Positions 35,026 through 47,528 of a stretch of 64,000 nucleotides of DNA are shown here, one piece after another. Numbering within the stretch: the first letter of the stretch is position 1; each line of letters opens with the position of its first letter. The stretch is taken from NCBI GenBank assembly GCA_022453515.1, contig JAJNNY010000064.1, positions 1-64,000 on the forward strand. Direction: 5' to 3'. The notes under the pieces were generated by a model. It saw only the letters and a program-made list of their open reading frames with translations, was not told the DNA's origin and did no database searches. Position numbers and translations under genes: made by a program. Origin of the DNA: Astrocystis sublimbata (Eukaryota > Ascomycota > Sordariomycetes > Xylariales > Xylariaceae).

Positions 35026-38000
35026 CTACCTCCCAAACTCCAAATGTGGGACAATCACCGGCCCATACTTCGTGGGCGCCGTGAAACCACCATCCCCTTG
35101 CACGACAAAATCCACGGCGAGACTCAACTTGCTCAAACCCGCGTTCCCACCATTCCCACCCATCCCGCTCACACTCCCGCCGCTGCCCGAATAGATACTC
35201 GCGGCATACTGGCTCGCCGCCGCCGCCGCCGCCGCCTGCGCAGCATCGGGGTCGTACGCCACAACGGCCACATAATTCCTCCGCCCCATGAGCTTTTTCA
35301 TCTCCCTGGGGTTCCCGCTCGCGTCGGTGTGGAAGATCTCCATCATGTCTTCCTTGGTGTCCGTTATGGGTCCCGTGGCGTCGTGAGATGAGCCAGCTGA
35401 GGACTTCTGCCCGTTGGGGGGTAGGTAGTGCGCTTTGTTGGAATGCGAGAGCATCTTCAGGATGTAGTTTGCGGCTGGTGCAGCGACGATGGGGGACGTG
35501 ATGATTTGGTACATAGTCTTGTGGTCGGAAGGGTGGGACGGATCGTGGACGAGGCCGGCGCCGGCAGCGTTGACGTCTGGCGCAGGATGTTAGCATGGTC
35601 GTGCACAGGTGGAGAAGAGGGAAACAGATCTTGGAGAAGTAGGGGGCAAGAAAGAGTGAGTACTCACCTCCAGAGAAAAAAGTCATCCGGATCCCCTTCT
35701 GAAGCGCAATACCCTGCAGCGTGCGGATGAGGTACGTGCGCTCGAGATCCTTGGTATCATGAGTCCACATATCCTTCAATATCTCACCGATATCCAAATC
35801 GCCGAACTGATTGACCACATTGCCCATGAGGCCGCTCTTGCCCACCGCTCTCTTCACCTGATTAAATCCCGAAGCAACGACCTCTTTGCCACCGACGATG
35901 CCTGCTACTGAGCTTGTGACCTTGCCCAGGACGTTGTAGCCCACATTCACGGCCCTCTTCCCCGTAGCGAATGAGTTGGCCAGGGACTCCATAGTATCGA
36001 GACGGGGGTATATCAGCGGCACGCTAACCATGAGCAAACAATGCTGAACACTCGGGGGCAGCATGGCGATCTTGGGGAAAAGGCCCTGGTACGTCGGCCC
36101 GGCGAGGACGCGGTTCTGTGTTCTTTCGGAGCGCACGTCCACACCTACGACGACGACGGCCGGACCGAGGAACTTCACAAAGTGCCATCCTTGGCCCGTG
36201 ATAGTGAATAGATCCCGGTCGTGGCTTACGTTGCGCAACATCTCGAGAGTCGTGTGGTGCTGGAACAGTAGGTACATGTCCACGGCGATGCGACCAATGT
36301 TCTTGAAGACTTGCGAGTTTTGCATGTAGTCTGGGTATGAACCATAACCGTCGAAGCTGTTTTCATTTGTCTCGTCAGCAAGGTGAAGGTGGGAATGCGA
36401 CTTGAGGTGCGGGCTGGAAACTAGCAATCGGGATAAGGTCAAGTTAGCAAACGGAGGAGGAAGACTCACATATCATGATCGTCAATCTGGCAAACATGCG
36501 GAATCTGCGCGAACGCCTCTCTGAGAAACGGCTGATCGAAATGGCTCGTATAGAAGTGGAAGTAGGCATGGGTGACGTCCTCCTCATGCCTCGCCGTCCA
36601 CGCCGCATTCTTCCGGTTGTCTTTGCCTGGCATGGCCAGCCACTGTTTGAGCAGCGGGACCTCCTTCCACAGGCGGTCGCCGTAGATCTGGTCGCCCAGC
36701 CCCAGCTGGACGTGGAAGCCGCCGCAGTCGACGTTCTTCTGCAGCACATCCTTCCACATGAAGCCCAAGCCCCCGAGCTTGCTGCGCTCGTTCTGCGATG
36801 TGCTCGCGGCGAAGTCGTTCCCGGAGTGCGCGACGAAGCGCCAGCCCGTCTCCCCGCGCCCGGCCACGACAAACTCGTACCGCGTGCACCCAAGATGCGA
36901 CGTGACGGCGTACGTCCAGCGTTCCGTCTGCCCACCCTCGGCCATGGGGATATCAATGTCATATTTATAGAACTGCCAGCGCTGGTGCGTGTAGACCTGG
37001 TTGGGGACCAGCTGCCTCGGGTTGGGGCTCAGATCGAGGGACTGGTGAATATGGATCGTCGGCGGCTGCGGCGCGTCTGTGACGATCATCACGCTGCCCA
37101 GCCACACGCCCCTTTCGACGTCCATATTCACGTACCGCAGGTAAGGTCCGAAGTACACCCCGTTGGTCGGCGCCACTTTGTACATGTCGACGCCCGGCCC
37201 CGGGGGTGGGCCGCTGAAACCGGCCGCCGACGGCGTTGCGGTGGCTACGCTCATGATGCTCTCTGCGTAGCCAGGTGTCGAGGGCGGGAACATGGGGGAT
37301 CCCATCGCGCTCTGCTTCCCGAAGAGCGTCGGCGAGGCGAGCGGGTTGCCGTAGGTGGAGGCTGTGGGGGATAAGGGCGCCACGTCGTGATGGATCGGGT
37401 TGGGGCCCTTGGGGAACTCCCACTGCGTCGCCTGCGTTGCGAGATGGATGTAGTAGTACTGTCCTGAGTTCTGGTCCAGGTGCGCGATCCAGCCCTCGGG
37501 CAGGGGTGGAGGCGACGTAGGGCCTTGGCCGTTTTGGAAAGGGGATGGGGTGTGCAGGATGGTCGTCGCGGTTGCGGCACCAGCGGCTGCGCCACCGGGG
37601 GTATTGGCGGAACCAGCACCAACGGGAGAGGTGAGTATGGGAGTTGGCTGTGCTGATGGCTGGCTTTCGGGTCGGGGGTCGTTGGCGAAGGCCGGGTGGC
37701 CCGGATGTTGCAGGGCGGGCGACGTCAGACCAGCTGCGATCGGATCCGTCTTTTGGGGCGGGGGCGATGTTGCTGTGGAGGCCTGTGCAGGGCTGGCGCC
37801 CGTGTTGACTCGCGGCGGTCGTTGTTTTTCGTTGGGATAGCCAGCAGCAGCTCCACTCGATGTGATGCTGGAATAGGCCGGGGGTGGGCTCGGTGACATC
37901 TGCATGCGTTGGAAGTCTTGTTCCAGGACGCTGACCTGCAGCGCGGGTCCTCCCGCCGCATTTGCATTTGCATTGGCGCTGGCGGTCTGCGATGCATTAC

Positions 38001-39102
38001 TGTTGCTGGATGGACGGGTAGCCTGGGGGCTGAAGTTTGACGCCGCCGGGCTTGTGACCGGTTCGGCTCCTTGATACACCGTGGGAGGGCCATGAGGTTG
38101 CTGGTCTGGAGTTTCCGTTGGTGTCCACGGCCGAGGCGGCTGTGACAGTGCCGGATGCTGCTGTTGTTGGCCATACTGCGCCATGCGCTGACTTGCCGCG
38201 GCACTCTGGAAACTGTTCAATGTCGCGGTGCCCGATATACCCGAGGCCGCATACCGCGCCTCGATACCGCCGCCTGGGATGTTGCCTGGCTCGACGATGG
38301 GAGTCTCGGGTGGCGGCGGCGATCCTCGGTTCGCTCTCGTGGTTGATGTCGATGCCGTCGACGCAAAGCGGTTTACCCCACTGTCCTCTGGCATCAGGTG
38401 ATAGCTATCTGTGGGGGCCGGTGGCGGGGGGCGCGTGTTGCTCGTTGAGCTTGCACTCAAGGAGGCCGAGGCCACCCGGGGTGGCGGGTAGTATGGCTTC
38501 TGGTGATAGTCGGGGAAAGGGGTGGACGAGGCAGAGGTAGAAGCAGCCGCGACCGGCTTCTGCTGGTGCGATAGAGGCTTTGCGAACAAGCCGCCATCTT
38601 CGCCTTGCTGGGGACTTCCGGGGGTCAGCGAGCTAGGCAGCGGCTTCGGGGCTGTTCCGCGGCGCTCAGCGAGACCAGGCGTCCTCTTCTCTGTCGGACT
38701 TGGCTCGAGCCGGGGCGCTGTATCATTAAAGCGACCTGAGCCGGAGCCGGAGCCGCTTGAGCCGGGCGGGCTGGTATAGGGCTTGCCGGCTGACGGCTTC
38801 CGATCGTCGCTGGGGTAGGGCGGTCGGCTGGACTGGGAAGGTTGGGAGGACTGGGCGAAGCGGAGATCGTCGTCATCGGGGTAAGGCAGCGGCGCTGCCG
38901 AGCTAGAAGCACCTGGCGGTAGCGGAAAGCTGGGCTTGGAGGCGACGGGCGCGGGGTACTTGAAGCGACTCGAAGCCGTGTCGGTGCCTGCTTCGGGACT
39001 CTGAGGCCTGAATATCCTCAGCGGTTCGACTGTCGGGCTGTCGCAGTTCTCCGCGGGCTTATTGAGGAACATCTCCTCCTCTGGTCGCCCATGACGGTCC
39101 AT
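35026..39102 (-). CDS. WW-domain protein with PhoD-like phosphatase domain
   Basis: Three exons: 39102-36470, 36356-35668 and 35576-35026, 1,290 residues. The first ~530 residues are Pro/Ser/Gln-rich low complexity. A WW domain follows at about 535-568 (LPEGWIAHLDQNSGQYYYIH...QWEFPKGP, with both signature Trp), which would bind proline-rich partners. The C-terminal ~640 residues form a PhoD-like (PhoD_2) metallophosphatase-type domain: FVAHSGND, LGLGDQIYGDRLWKEV, a conserved DDHDIFDGYGSYPD motif that is completed only by splicing at intron 1, and VSHDRDLFTITGQGWHF. Such proteins are known in ascomycetes and S. pombe, but to my knowledge without a firm substrate. The start ATG was chosen as MDRHGRPEEEMFLNK; the frame is open further upstream. 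The tail has an Ala run (AAQAAAAAAASQYAA). Confidence 0.88.
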
Positions 39103-40984
39103 GTTGGCTTCCTGTAGGCTCGCCCGAAGCGAGCGACGAGCGGACGTACAGGTGCTGAATGCGATGAATACTGTCCACGGGCGTGCGATGACGCGCAGCG
39201 GAGGGACCAAAGAAGAAGGAGGGCGTGTGTGCGCGCTCTCGAGGTGCCACGAGGGTGGCCGATAGATACCTATGCCGACCTGACCGCGACCCGGTGGGTG
39301 TAGGTTACAGCGTTGGGTGCCTAGGTAGGTAGGTAGACGAGGTAGGTGAAGTGAGGTTTCTCTTGCACGATCTGAGCTGACAGCGGCAGACTCCGTGTCG
39401 GCTCCATTCACTCACTCCGCTGTCGCCGTCGCTTGGTGTCGCTAAATGTACAGGTGATAGCAAAAACTCGGAAGCCAGCCAATGTGATATCTTCAAGAGA
39501 GGTCGCAAGAAGAAGAGAAGATGTTGCCCGCATCCAGGTGGGTTATCTCAATATGGAGCAGAGCAGAGCAGAGCAGCAAACGGTATTATCGCAGAGGCGC
39601 AGGATTCGCGGGCGGGACGACGCGGGGAACAATGACCAGGGCTCGCCAGGCTAACCTGGACGCCTGGGCCGTGATCAGGGGTTGAAGCGGGTCGTACTAT
39701 CGTCACTCGGTGCAGCGCCGCTTGGCGGTGGGTATGACAGGCCTCATAATTGGCCCTAGCATCTGCAGGCGCTTAGGCTGGGCTGCGAGGGGGGGCAACA
39801 AGCCAAACTCGCCAAAGTCGATAAGGTACCTAGGATGGACGCCGAAGCGCCGCCCAATGACACACACAAAGGTTGACGCCGGACGGGCGTGATAAGGGTC
39901 AGAGAAAGCCGGCGCGAGCTGGGAAATGGGCACATGTGGTGCGACGTGACACCAAACGGCACTCGGCTGTCTCTCGAATTCAGAAATTATCGTTTGCGTC
40001 GGATCAGCACCTCACATCCAAGAGATCTGTTATACCTAGGTAGTCCGCGCCTATTAATCAATCTACCAGAGATGTGACGGCCAAGGCAAGGACGCGCAGA
40101 CAGCAATGCTCGACGTGTTGATTGGCTGTGCAGCATAAGAGCAAATGCAGACGCTGCCCATTGGACTACCCACAGTTATTCCGACTCGATGGCTTGTTTC
40201 TCTGAATAGTCAAACGCCTGCTGCTGATCATCACCTTGCAGTGCTATGCTGGGATTGCAGCATGCAACCACCATGCAGGCTGTGGTGTGCGGCGGCGACG
40301 GCGGCAGCATGAGCATGCGCATGCAAGGCGATGCAGGGCAGAGCAGGGGGCAAGTTGACAAGGCCCTTGGCCCTCTCCTAGGCAGGCGAGAAATGCGAGG
40401 TAAGGAAGCCCTGGAGGTAGGTAGAATTCAGGAACCAACCACGCTAGAGCCACATCGTCGGGCCAGCCCGAAATCGATATCTGCTTAGAGGTAAGAGGTA
40501 AGTACCTACCTACATGTAGGTAGGTATAGTTCATAACCATTAGGTAGTCTAGGGCATGTAGCGAGGTCTAGCTACCTACTGATCTCAGCTAGGTCTACCT
40601 ACCTAGGTAATCTTACCTACATTCAGGTGGGCTAGGTACTTGGGCTACTAAGTCAAGTCAACAGTATGTTAAGTACTCACTGCCTTAAAAATCGTTGCCA
40701 ACCTGGAGGCTGGGCATCGATCTCGTCATGCTCGTCACCACAAAGGTCAATCAGGTGTCGATTCTGGTAGGTTTTTGCAACGCATGAAGTCAATTTGATG
40801 CGAGTAAATATGGCAATCTAGTGGCATCAGCAAGACCAGCTATACTGCAAAGACCAATTTGAGTAAGTGGAATAGGGAGTAGTCATCGATCGGCAAGCAG
40901 AGAAAACAAAAAGAATGAACACCATAGCCACATCAATAGCACATTAATTCCACCTTGTTCCACTCACCATCATCCCCCTCCCCC
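39103..40984. other. Intergenic region between PhoD-like and NACHT-TPR genes
   Basis: Gene-free by my reading. It holds the PhoD-like promoter, an AGAGC run (39560-39574), several TAGG motifs and a long CCTA/TAGG palindrome at 40503-40526. Confidence 0.5.
40503..40526. repeat. 24-bp perfect palindrome of CCTA/TAGG units
   Basis: Two and a half TACC units run into ATG and then into the mirror-image TAGG units, centred on CATG at 40513-40516. The 24 bases equal their own reverse complement. This is the clearest example of the tetranucleotide motif in inverted form in the window. Confidence 0.85.
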
Positions 40985-43900
40985 TCATGAAATAGACCAA
41001 TTACCTGGAGTCTTGAACCCATCCTCCTCAATCCCACCCTCCGCCTTCCCACCACCGTACCCAGAAACCTTCCACTTAGTACTGAGCACCATGTCCTCCT
41101 TCATCTTCAGCTCGTTACCAAACTCCTGCCAAATTCTTGTCGTCAGACCGTCAAAGCGACGGCCAGTGAGCCTCTCCCAGCCACCGTATCTCTGGACTGC
41201 CAACTTAGCCATGCGCAGATGCTTTCGCGCAACATCGACGAGAACCTCCCTGGAGACCTCCTGGTGTCGCTCGCTCTCCGTTGCCGAGAGCCCCGTAGAG
41301 TCGTTCTTCGACTCAGACAAAGGGATGCTCAGGCTCATATCTATATATTTCTTGGACGAGATTCTCCTCCCGAGTCCGTACGCACTACCCCTCCCCCTAA
41401 TAGACCCAATGTGGCTGGCGCTTCCGACCGAAAACCCGTCATCGTCGTCGTCCTCGCTATCGTCCATATTAATATCAACAAGCAGCTTGAGCAGATCCTC
41501 GTTCGTTGTGATCGCTTTCTTGAAGTACGTGAAAGCGAGCGCGACATCCCGTTTCTTGAGAGTGGCATCGGCGCCTTCCGTGCTACGTTTCGCCGTGTAG
41601 TAATGTCCCGCGCTTGTGTAGATGCTCGCGAGCATCTCGTACACGGCCAGCGTCTGCTTGTGGCGGGGCCCGTGCGTTCTGCGCAGGTTGTATACGACGT
41701 CCTCGGCGAGTTGGATGGCTGGTATGATCTGGTGGTCGCCGGCCTGGAAGCGCGCCTGCACGAGGCGGACGCCCAGCGTAAGCTTCACCTCTGAGCCCCA
41801 CGTCTGCGCACCCCGTCTATCCCAGAGGCTCTCGAGTAGCCAGAGCAGGCGATCCGTATCCCTCTGGTCGCCGAGGAGTGAGATGAGCTCGTCGAGTTCC
41901 TGCAGAGGACAGCGTACCAAGTCGATTTTGTTGTTCTTGCAGATGTCAAAGATCTCACCGAGGATGGCCTGTGATAATGCCAACATTTTGTTAGTCGTCT
42001 CCTCGTCGGCGGGAGACGTCCGCGTGAACTCGCCCCGGCCTGCCATCATAAGGCAGAGCTGGAATCCGAGTGTGATTTCTGTGGGGTTGCTCAGACCCTC
42101 GTGGGCTTTCAGGAATCTGTATACGACCTGGGCAAGGTCTACCGCCTCTCTGTACTTCACGCTGGTTAAGTAAACATTCAGCTCCACGACAGCGGCGTGA
42201 GCAGCCGAAGCGACAAATTCTCTGGGTTGGTTACGTGTTGAAAAAAAGCGCAGCAGAATACGCACAAAACCGCGGATGGAAGCTTTAGAAGAGTCCTTGA
42301 CCACAGTAACCTCGGTGGCAGTGAAATAGTCGAGGACCTGTCGCTCGACAAACTCAAAGTCTTCAGCACGATTACTCTGAAAGTGGATATTGCGAAGGCG
42401 GGCTCCGAGAAGTATGACAGCCCCGATCTGGGCCTTGCCCTTGATGGATGACACGAGGCGTTCATACGAGATGGACTCGGCCAATGTCTCGGCCATGTAG
42501 GTAGCGACACTTCCACTGATTCTCGCGTGTAGGTGAAACTCGAAAGACGCGATGAAGGCGAAGCAAGACCGCCCGACCTTGGTGACATCGAAGATCGCTG
42601 ATTTTGAGCGCGCTTTGTAGATGGTCTGTAGCTTTAATTCGCGTATAAGCTGAACTCCCTGAGCGGTATAGGAATCGGCGAGCAGGGAAGCGATAAACCT
42701 GGCTGTTTCAATCAAGTTTTTTGTAGATGTTGTGCTTGTTACGCAGTCCACAACTAGGCTTTGGAGTTCCTTGACCGCGAGGTCGACTCTTTCCTGCTTC
42801 TGGTAAAGTATGACAAGCTCCTTCAGAGCGGTGAGAGTCGTCTCGTGCGTGGCGGGGTGAGTCTTCCTGATCTCAGTATAGCGCTCGGATGTCATGTACG
42901 TAGCTTTCTCGAGCGTCTCCTTTGTCACCTCTTGTGATATGCTGGTGGATGTGATCTGTTTCAGATAGAGCGAACGCAGAGTATTCTGGCTGCGTTTTAC
43001 GACACTAGTCGAAACTGTTTTGGAGTACTTCAAGATGTGCTCATAATACGACATAGCTTCGTATTGGTACTTTTCGCTCTTGGTGCATATTTCTGCAAGC
43101 GTGACAGTCACGTCCACCGAGATGTCGGAAGACTCTCCGAAGAACCTATAGCATGCTTCACGGATCTCTTTCAGGATCTTGATATGTTCATGTATTTCGA
43201 TTTGAGTCTCCTCGATGGCCCGGTAGTACCGTTCAAATGTCTTGTGAACAAATACTGTGTCTTGGAAGATTTTGTACTTGGTTCCGGATTGGCAGAATGT
43301 AGCAATTATTGACTTCAGGTATACGAGGGATTCAGAATACCGCTGCAGTTCGTAATAGTAGTCCGCCACAACGATGAGAGCCCGCAATGCACTTTCGTGG
43401 CAGATGAGCGAACCGTTGTTCAACGCGACATGGATTTCGGAGTAGTACTCGATCCAGTATCCGTATGTCAGATGGTGTTTTCGACAAATGTCACCCAGCG
43501 AATACAAAGTCGCGATTGTTTTCGTATTGTCCGGTCCATAAAAGGGACGATACTCGACGAGTAGCTCTTGGTAGAAACTGATTAGAGCGATATGCATCTC
43601 ATACTTAATCAGGAACCTAATGTAGAGTTCCCTGAATTTCACAACGTCTACATCATCGAATTTGTGGGCCTTGCAGTAGACCCGATAGAGACGTAGGTAC
43701 AGATATTCGGCCTTGTCATATCGCTTCTGATTGATGTAGCACCTGGCGAGCTGAAGAATGAGCAGTGTGCTCTCCGAGGAGAATGTAGATTCGAACCTGA
43801 CGCTGTCGATGGACTCGGCGAAGAACGAGGCCCAAGTTCTACTCAATGTGCTTTTGATCACGGAGACTGCTTCTGACCAGTTCTCTTGCTCGCTGTAGAT

Positions 43901-46900
43901 GGTGATCAACGAGTTGCACATTTCAATCGTAGTAGTAGTGACCTGGGTTTCCTCTGAAAAGAAAGACTCGAACACTTCTCGAATGACCGTTTCACTTGAG
44001 GATGTCGTGGTTTTTGTGGTGTCTGTTCCTGCTGAGAGTCCCTTAACGATCTCGCTTGAAGTGGTCGCAATGATTTCCACTATCTCCTTGAACACGCTGC
44101 TCTCCTCCTTGTGTGTCGATTTGAACCACGACCAGCATCTCTGCAAGACAGTGAGAGACAGAGATGCCATGCCCACAGCCTTCATGCAGACCCCAATCTC
44201 CTTCAAGAGAACTATGATGGACTCAAACATTGACACCTGGTGTGTAGAATACTCGCTCCAGCAGCTGATCAAAACTGCCGATGCTTCTCCAAACCGCGTC
44301 TGTGAATGCAAGAAGAAGGCGTATCTCAGCATCACTTCAATCCTCTTTTCGTGCCACTCTACACTTTGTGTGTTGAGGCAATAGTCACTGAGCTTAAGCC
44401 ATAACTCCACCAAAATCTCCTCGGCACCGCTGGACTTTCCGCCGTTGACCAAATCTAGAGCAAACTTGATCATGCTCTCAACGTGAAGAATTGTCCAAGA
44501 CTCTTCGGCTTCCTCCATATAGCCAAACAGAAGAGTCTGATATCCTTCGATCTTTTCCTCGTGACCGTGTTTCCTGAGGATGACGTCCAAGTGCCTGGAA
44601 ACATTGTCGCGTTCGGTAGAGTCACGGTGCTCGTTAAATCCAATGCGGCCTTCACGGATCTGGACTCCAATCTCTGTTGCTTTGGTCTCCTCCCCAATTG
44701 AAACATAAAGCTCAATAAGCGCTTCGTAAGTTCTGATAACTTCATCCGATCTAGGACCATACTGATGAGTGTACGAAGATACTAGTACCAGCAGTACCTC
44801 TTCACGATATGTCATGATCTCATTTCGCTTCGTTGTGATCAAGCTTTCTGAAATCTGCAGAAGCCTCGTGGAACAGGTGATAACGAGCTCAGCCTGGAGT
44901 CCTAACACTGTTTTGCCGATCCTAACCGCCAAGGCGTACCACTCCGTAGCTTTGTGATAGCTCTTGCTAACATTTTCGTGAAAGATGGCGCAAGTAATAG
45001 CGGACTGCAGGACGCTCAAATGCTCAAGACCAAACAATTGCTTTCGAACGCGATAGGCAGTGGTGAGGAACTCCGCGACCTCGTATTGAGATCCCCAACA
45101 GTTGGCCTCGAGTAATGCATAGCTTACTGAGCTGGGGAAGATAGATATAAACTCAGGAGGTAACTGCAGATCGCCCTGAACCTTGAATAACGAGGACAGT
45201 TTGAAATGAGTTACCCAGTATCGTACCGTGTATTCGAGCAGACGGCGAGAGCCAATCCTTGTGTCCGTCTCTGCAACGGTCAAACAACCCAGGCGTGGTT
45301 CATCAATGTCGCGTAAATGTCGTCCTGAAGATACCAAAAGCCGACATAGAAGATCCTTGTGTCTCTCTTTCAGATGAAGAGATGCATCGGAAGTATCTGT
45401 GATATTGATGAGAGCCTGCTTAACAGCATCGTGTCGCAATGTGATGAGCCCCTCCACTGTGGTTGTAAATGCAGTGATTGATTGAATTATCTGGCCTAGC
45501 TGGAAGGTTTTGGAGATACTGGCACCCTTGGGATCCGTGCGAAGTAAAACGTCTATCTCGCTGATGAACAGCGGTCTCTTGGCAGCAGCTAGGATGGAGA
45601 TGGCAGTTACGCTATCAACGTCGAGTTTGGCGACACTCAATATTCTCTGGACAAGGTCCTTCGCGCTCCTCGTCGGGGATTTCATAAGGGCATCGTAGGC
45701 TTGATTAAAACCAGCCACCGTTGCCTGCTGCGTCAAATACGCAACGGAGAGAGTTGCCAACAGCATTGAGCCATCTGAAACTCCGAGTAGGCCATCGACA
45801 ATACTGATTTGCTCCACCATGCTTCGATCCGTAAAATAAGGACTTCGCGATAAGCCTTGACGGAAAATAGTTTGTAAATCATCGTACAAATACTCGACTG
45901 ACATTTCTATTTCGGTGCATTTTTCCGATCGGACATCCAGGGGCTGTGAGAATATCAAGATCCGTAGGTTGGGAAGCTCGTGAGCGATAGCCTGGAGCTT
46001 CTGGCTCACTTTCTTGGCGATGGGCTTGAGACCCTCCATCTCGTCCAAACCGTCGATGATGATTGCAATCTCCTCATCGTCGCTTCCGATGCTACTTAAG
46101 GCCTGCTTGAGAGCTTCCCAAAGCCTCTCCTCCTGTGCAGTAGCTGATGACAGTGCCTTAGATTCGGTAAAGGCATGGAACACGGCGATGAATGGATCCA
46201 AGTCGCCAATTCGTGATGACAGCAGTTGAAACAGTAGGGTTTTCAATAAGGATGCACACGATACCTGTGCGGCGATGCTGGTATCTATTGATCGTTAGCC
46301 GACCTATATTGTAAACTGTCACATGCATCAGCTTACTGAAGAAGAAGCTCAAGGTAGGTACCATTCGGCCAGTGATTGGCCTTTGTAAACGATTAGCGAC
46401 CCAGTTTGCCAATGTCGTTTTCCCAGAACCAGAGTTACCCTCCACAAGAAGAACCTTATCGCTCGACTTGAAGAACTGGTTCAAATGTGGCTGAAACCAG
46501 ACGCAAGTGTATTCTTCGGGTCTATTCGCCAAACTGATGTGGTTGGAGGCGAGGAATGCGACAACCTGGTCTTGAGGTGCCAACCATTCTTGTAGAGTTT
46601 TGATCTGAACAGACTCGTCGTATCCTTGCGCTCGAAGCTCAAAGTCCCAGATTTCAAGTTCAGAAGTCTTCACTCGTGACCGATAGTTATCAATGGACAC
46701 ACCGAAAGTAGCGTATATGTCGAGTCGAGTTGTCACGTTCCGCGAAGCATGAACAGCAGAATAGTAGCCGATAGCAATTCCGGATACTATGTTCAGTAAC
46801 TCCGAGAAAGCTCTAGCAACATTCTCCATGATAGAAGGGGCTAGCCGTAGGGCATTCTCGGCCCTCAAGAGTGGTGAGAGCTCTAATCCAAGTTGATAGA

Positions 46901-47528
46901 ATAAATCGAAGGCTGCTTGCAAGGGTTCTGCATTCTCATGACCCAGCTGCTTATTGTTAACATTATTTGCCGAGTCTGAGTGAGAGCTTTTGAGTTGGGT
47001 ACCAACCTCAAGGAGAATCAAACATTGCCCATAGAGTAGGTTCGACGCAGCTTCACATTCGAGAGTAAAGGATTCGATTGCCTCGCTTAGTCGGTTGACT
47101 TGCCCAGCAAAGTATGCGACAGAAATGAGAACTCGATCCCACAAGCCGCCTCTATGCGGTACCCTATCCATGCGCTCTCTTCTGATCCAGTCCGTTAGGC
47201 CAGAATGAGACGTATCAAAAGCTGCCAAGCCAGCACTTGCACCTAACTCTCGCTGGCATCGTTGACGAACTGAGATATATCGCTCTTTGACAAAGTGTAT
47301 ACTGGCATTGCTATGCCGACTGCTGGTAACACGCGCCAGGTTTCCACGTCTAGTGAAAGGGGAAGTACGCTTCGGAACATGGATGTTGCCGCTCATTGAC
47401 GCAGGAGATGGCAGAGCGGCCGGAAGACTTTGAGCACTCGGGGAAACCATCATGTTAGGAACATCGCCCCCGTTCTTTCTTGGGGTGTTAGGTCCTTGAG
47501 GAGGTGGCTTAGGGTCTTGCTTGTCCAT
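40985..47528 (-). CDS. NACHT-TPR (NLR-like STAND) protein, 2,163 residues
   Basis: Two exons, 47528-46337 and 46284-40985. Splicing joins PTLSFFFN to TSIAAQVSCASLLKTLLFQLL, preserving the NACHT core. The N-terminus (about residues 95-300, GLTDWIRRERMDRVPHRGGLWDRVL...) looks like the helical domain that often precedes NACHT in fungal STAND proteins. Walker A is GNSGSGKTTLANW near residue 368 and Walker B IAIIIDGLDEME near 472. A winged-helix-like region follows (about 570-690), then roughly 1,400 residues of helical repeats (for example YDKAEYLYLRLYRVYCKAHKF, ESLVYLKSIIATF) best read as divergent TPRs. STAND ATPases act as nucleotide-dependent switches; fungal members include heterokaryon-incompatibility proteins, but no effector domain (HET, PP, lipase) is seen here. 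Intact and intron-poor; role unknown. Confidence 0.85.

Noticed and set aside
36475..37374. 299-codon plus-strand ORF and other long antisense frames inside the WW-PhoD gene
   Set aside because: The region is GC-rich coding sequence on the other strand; long shadow frames are expected and the composition (Arg/Ala/Pro-rich) is that of an antisense frame.
41013..42173. Plus-strand ORFs antisense to the NACHT-TPR gene
   Set aside because: They are shadows of a well-supported minus-strand gene.
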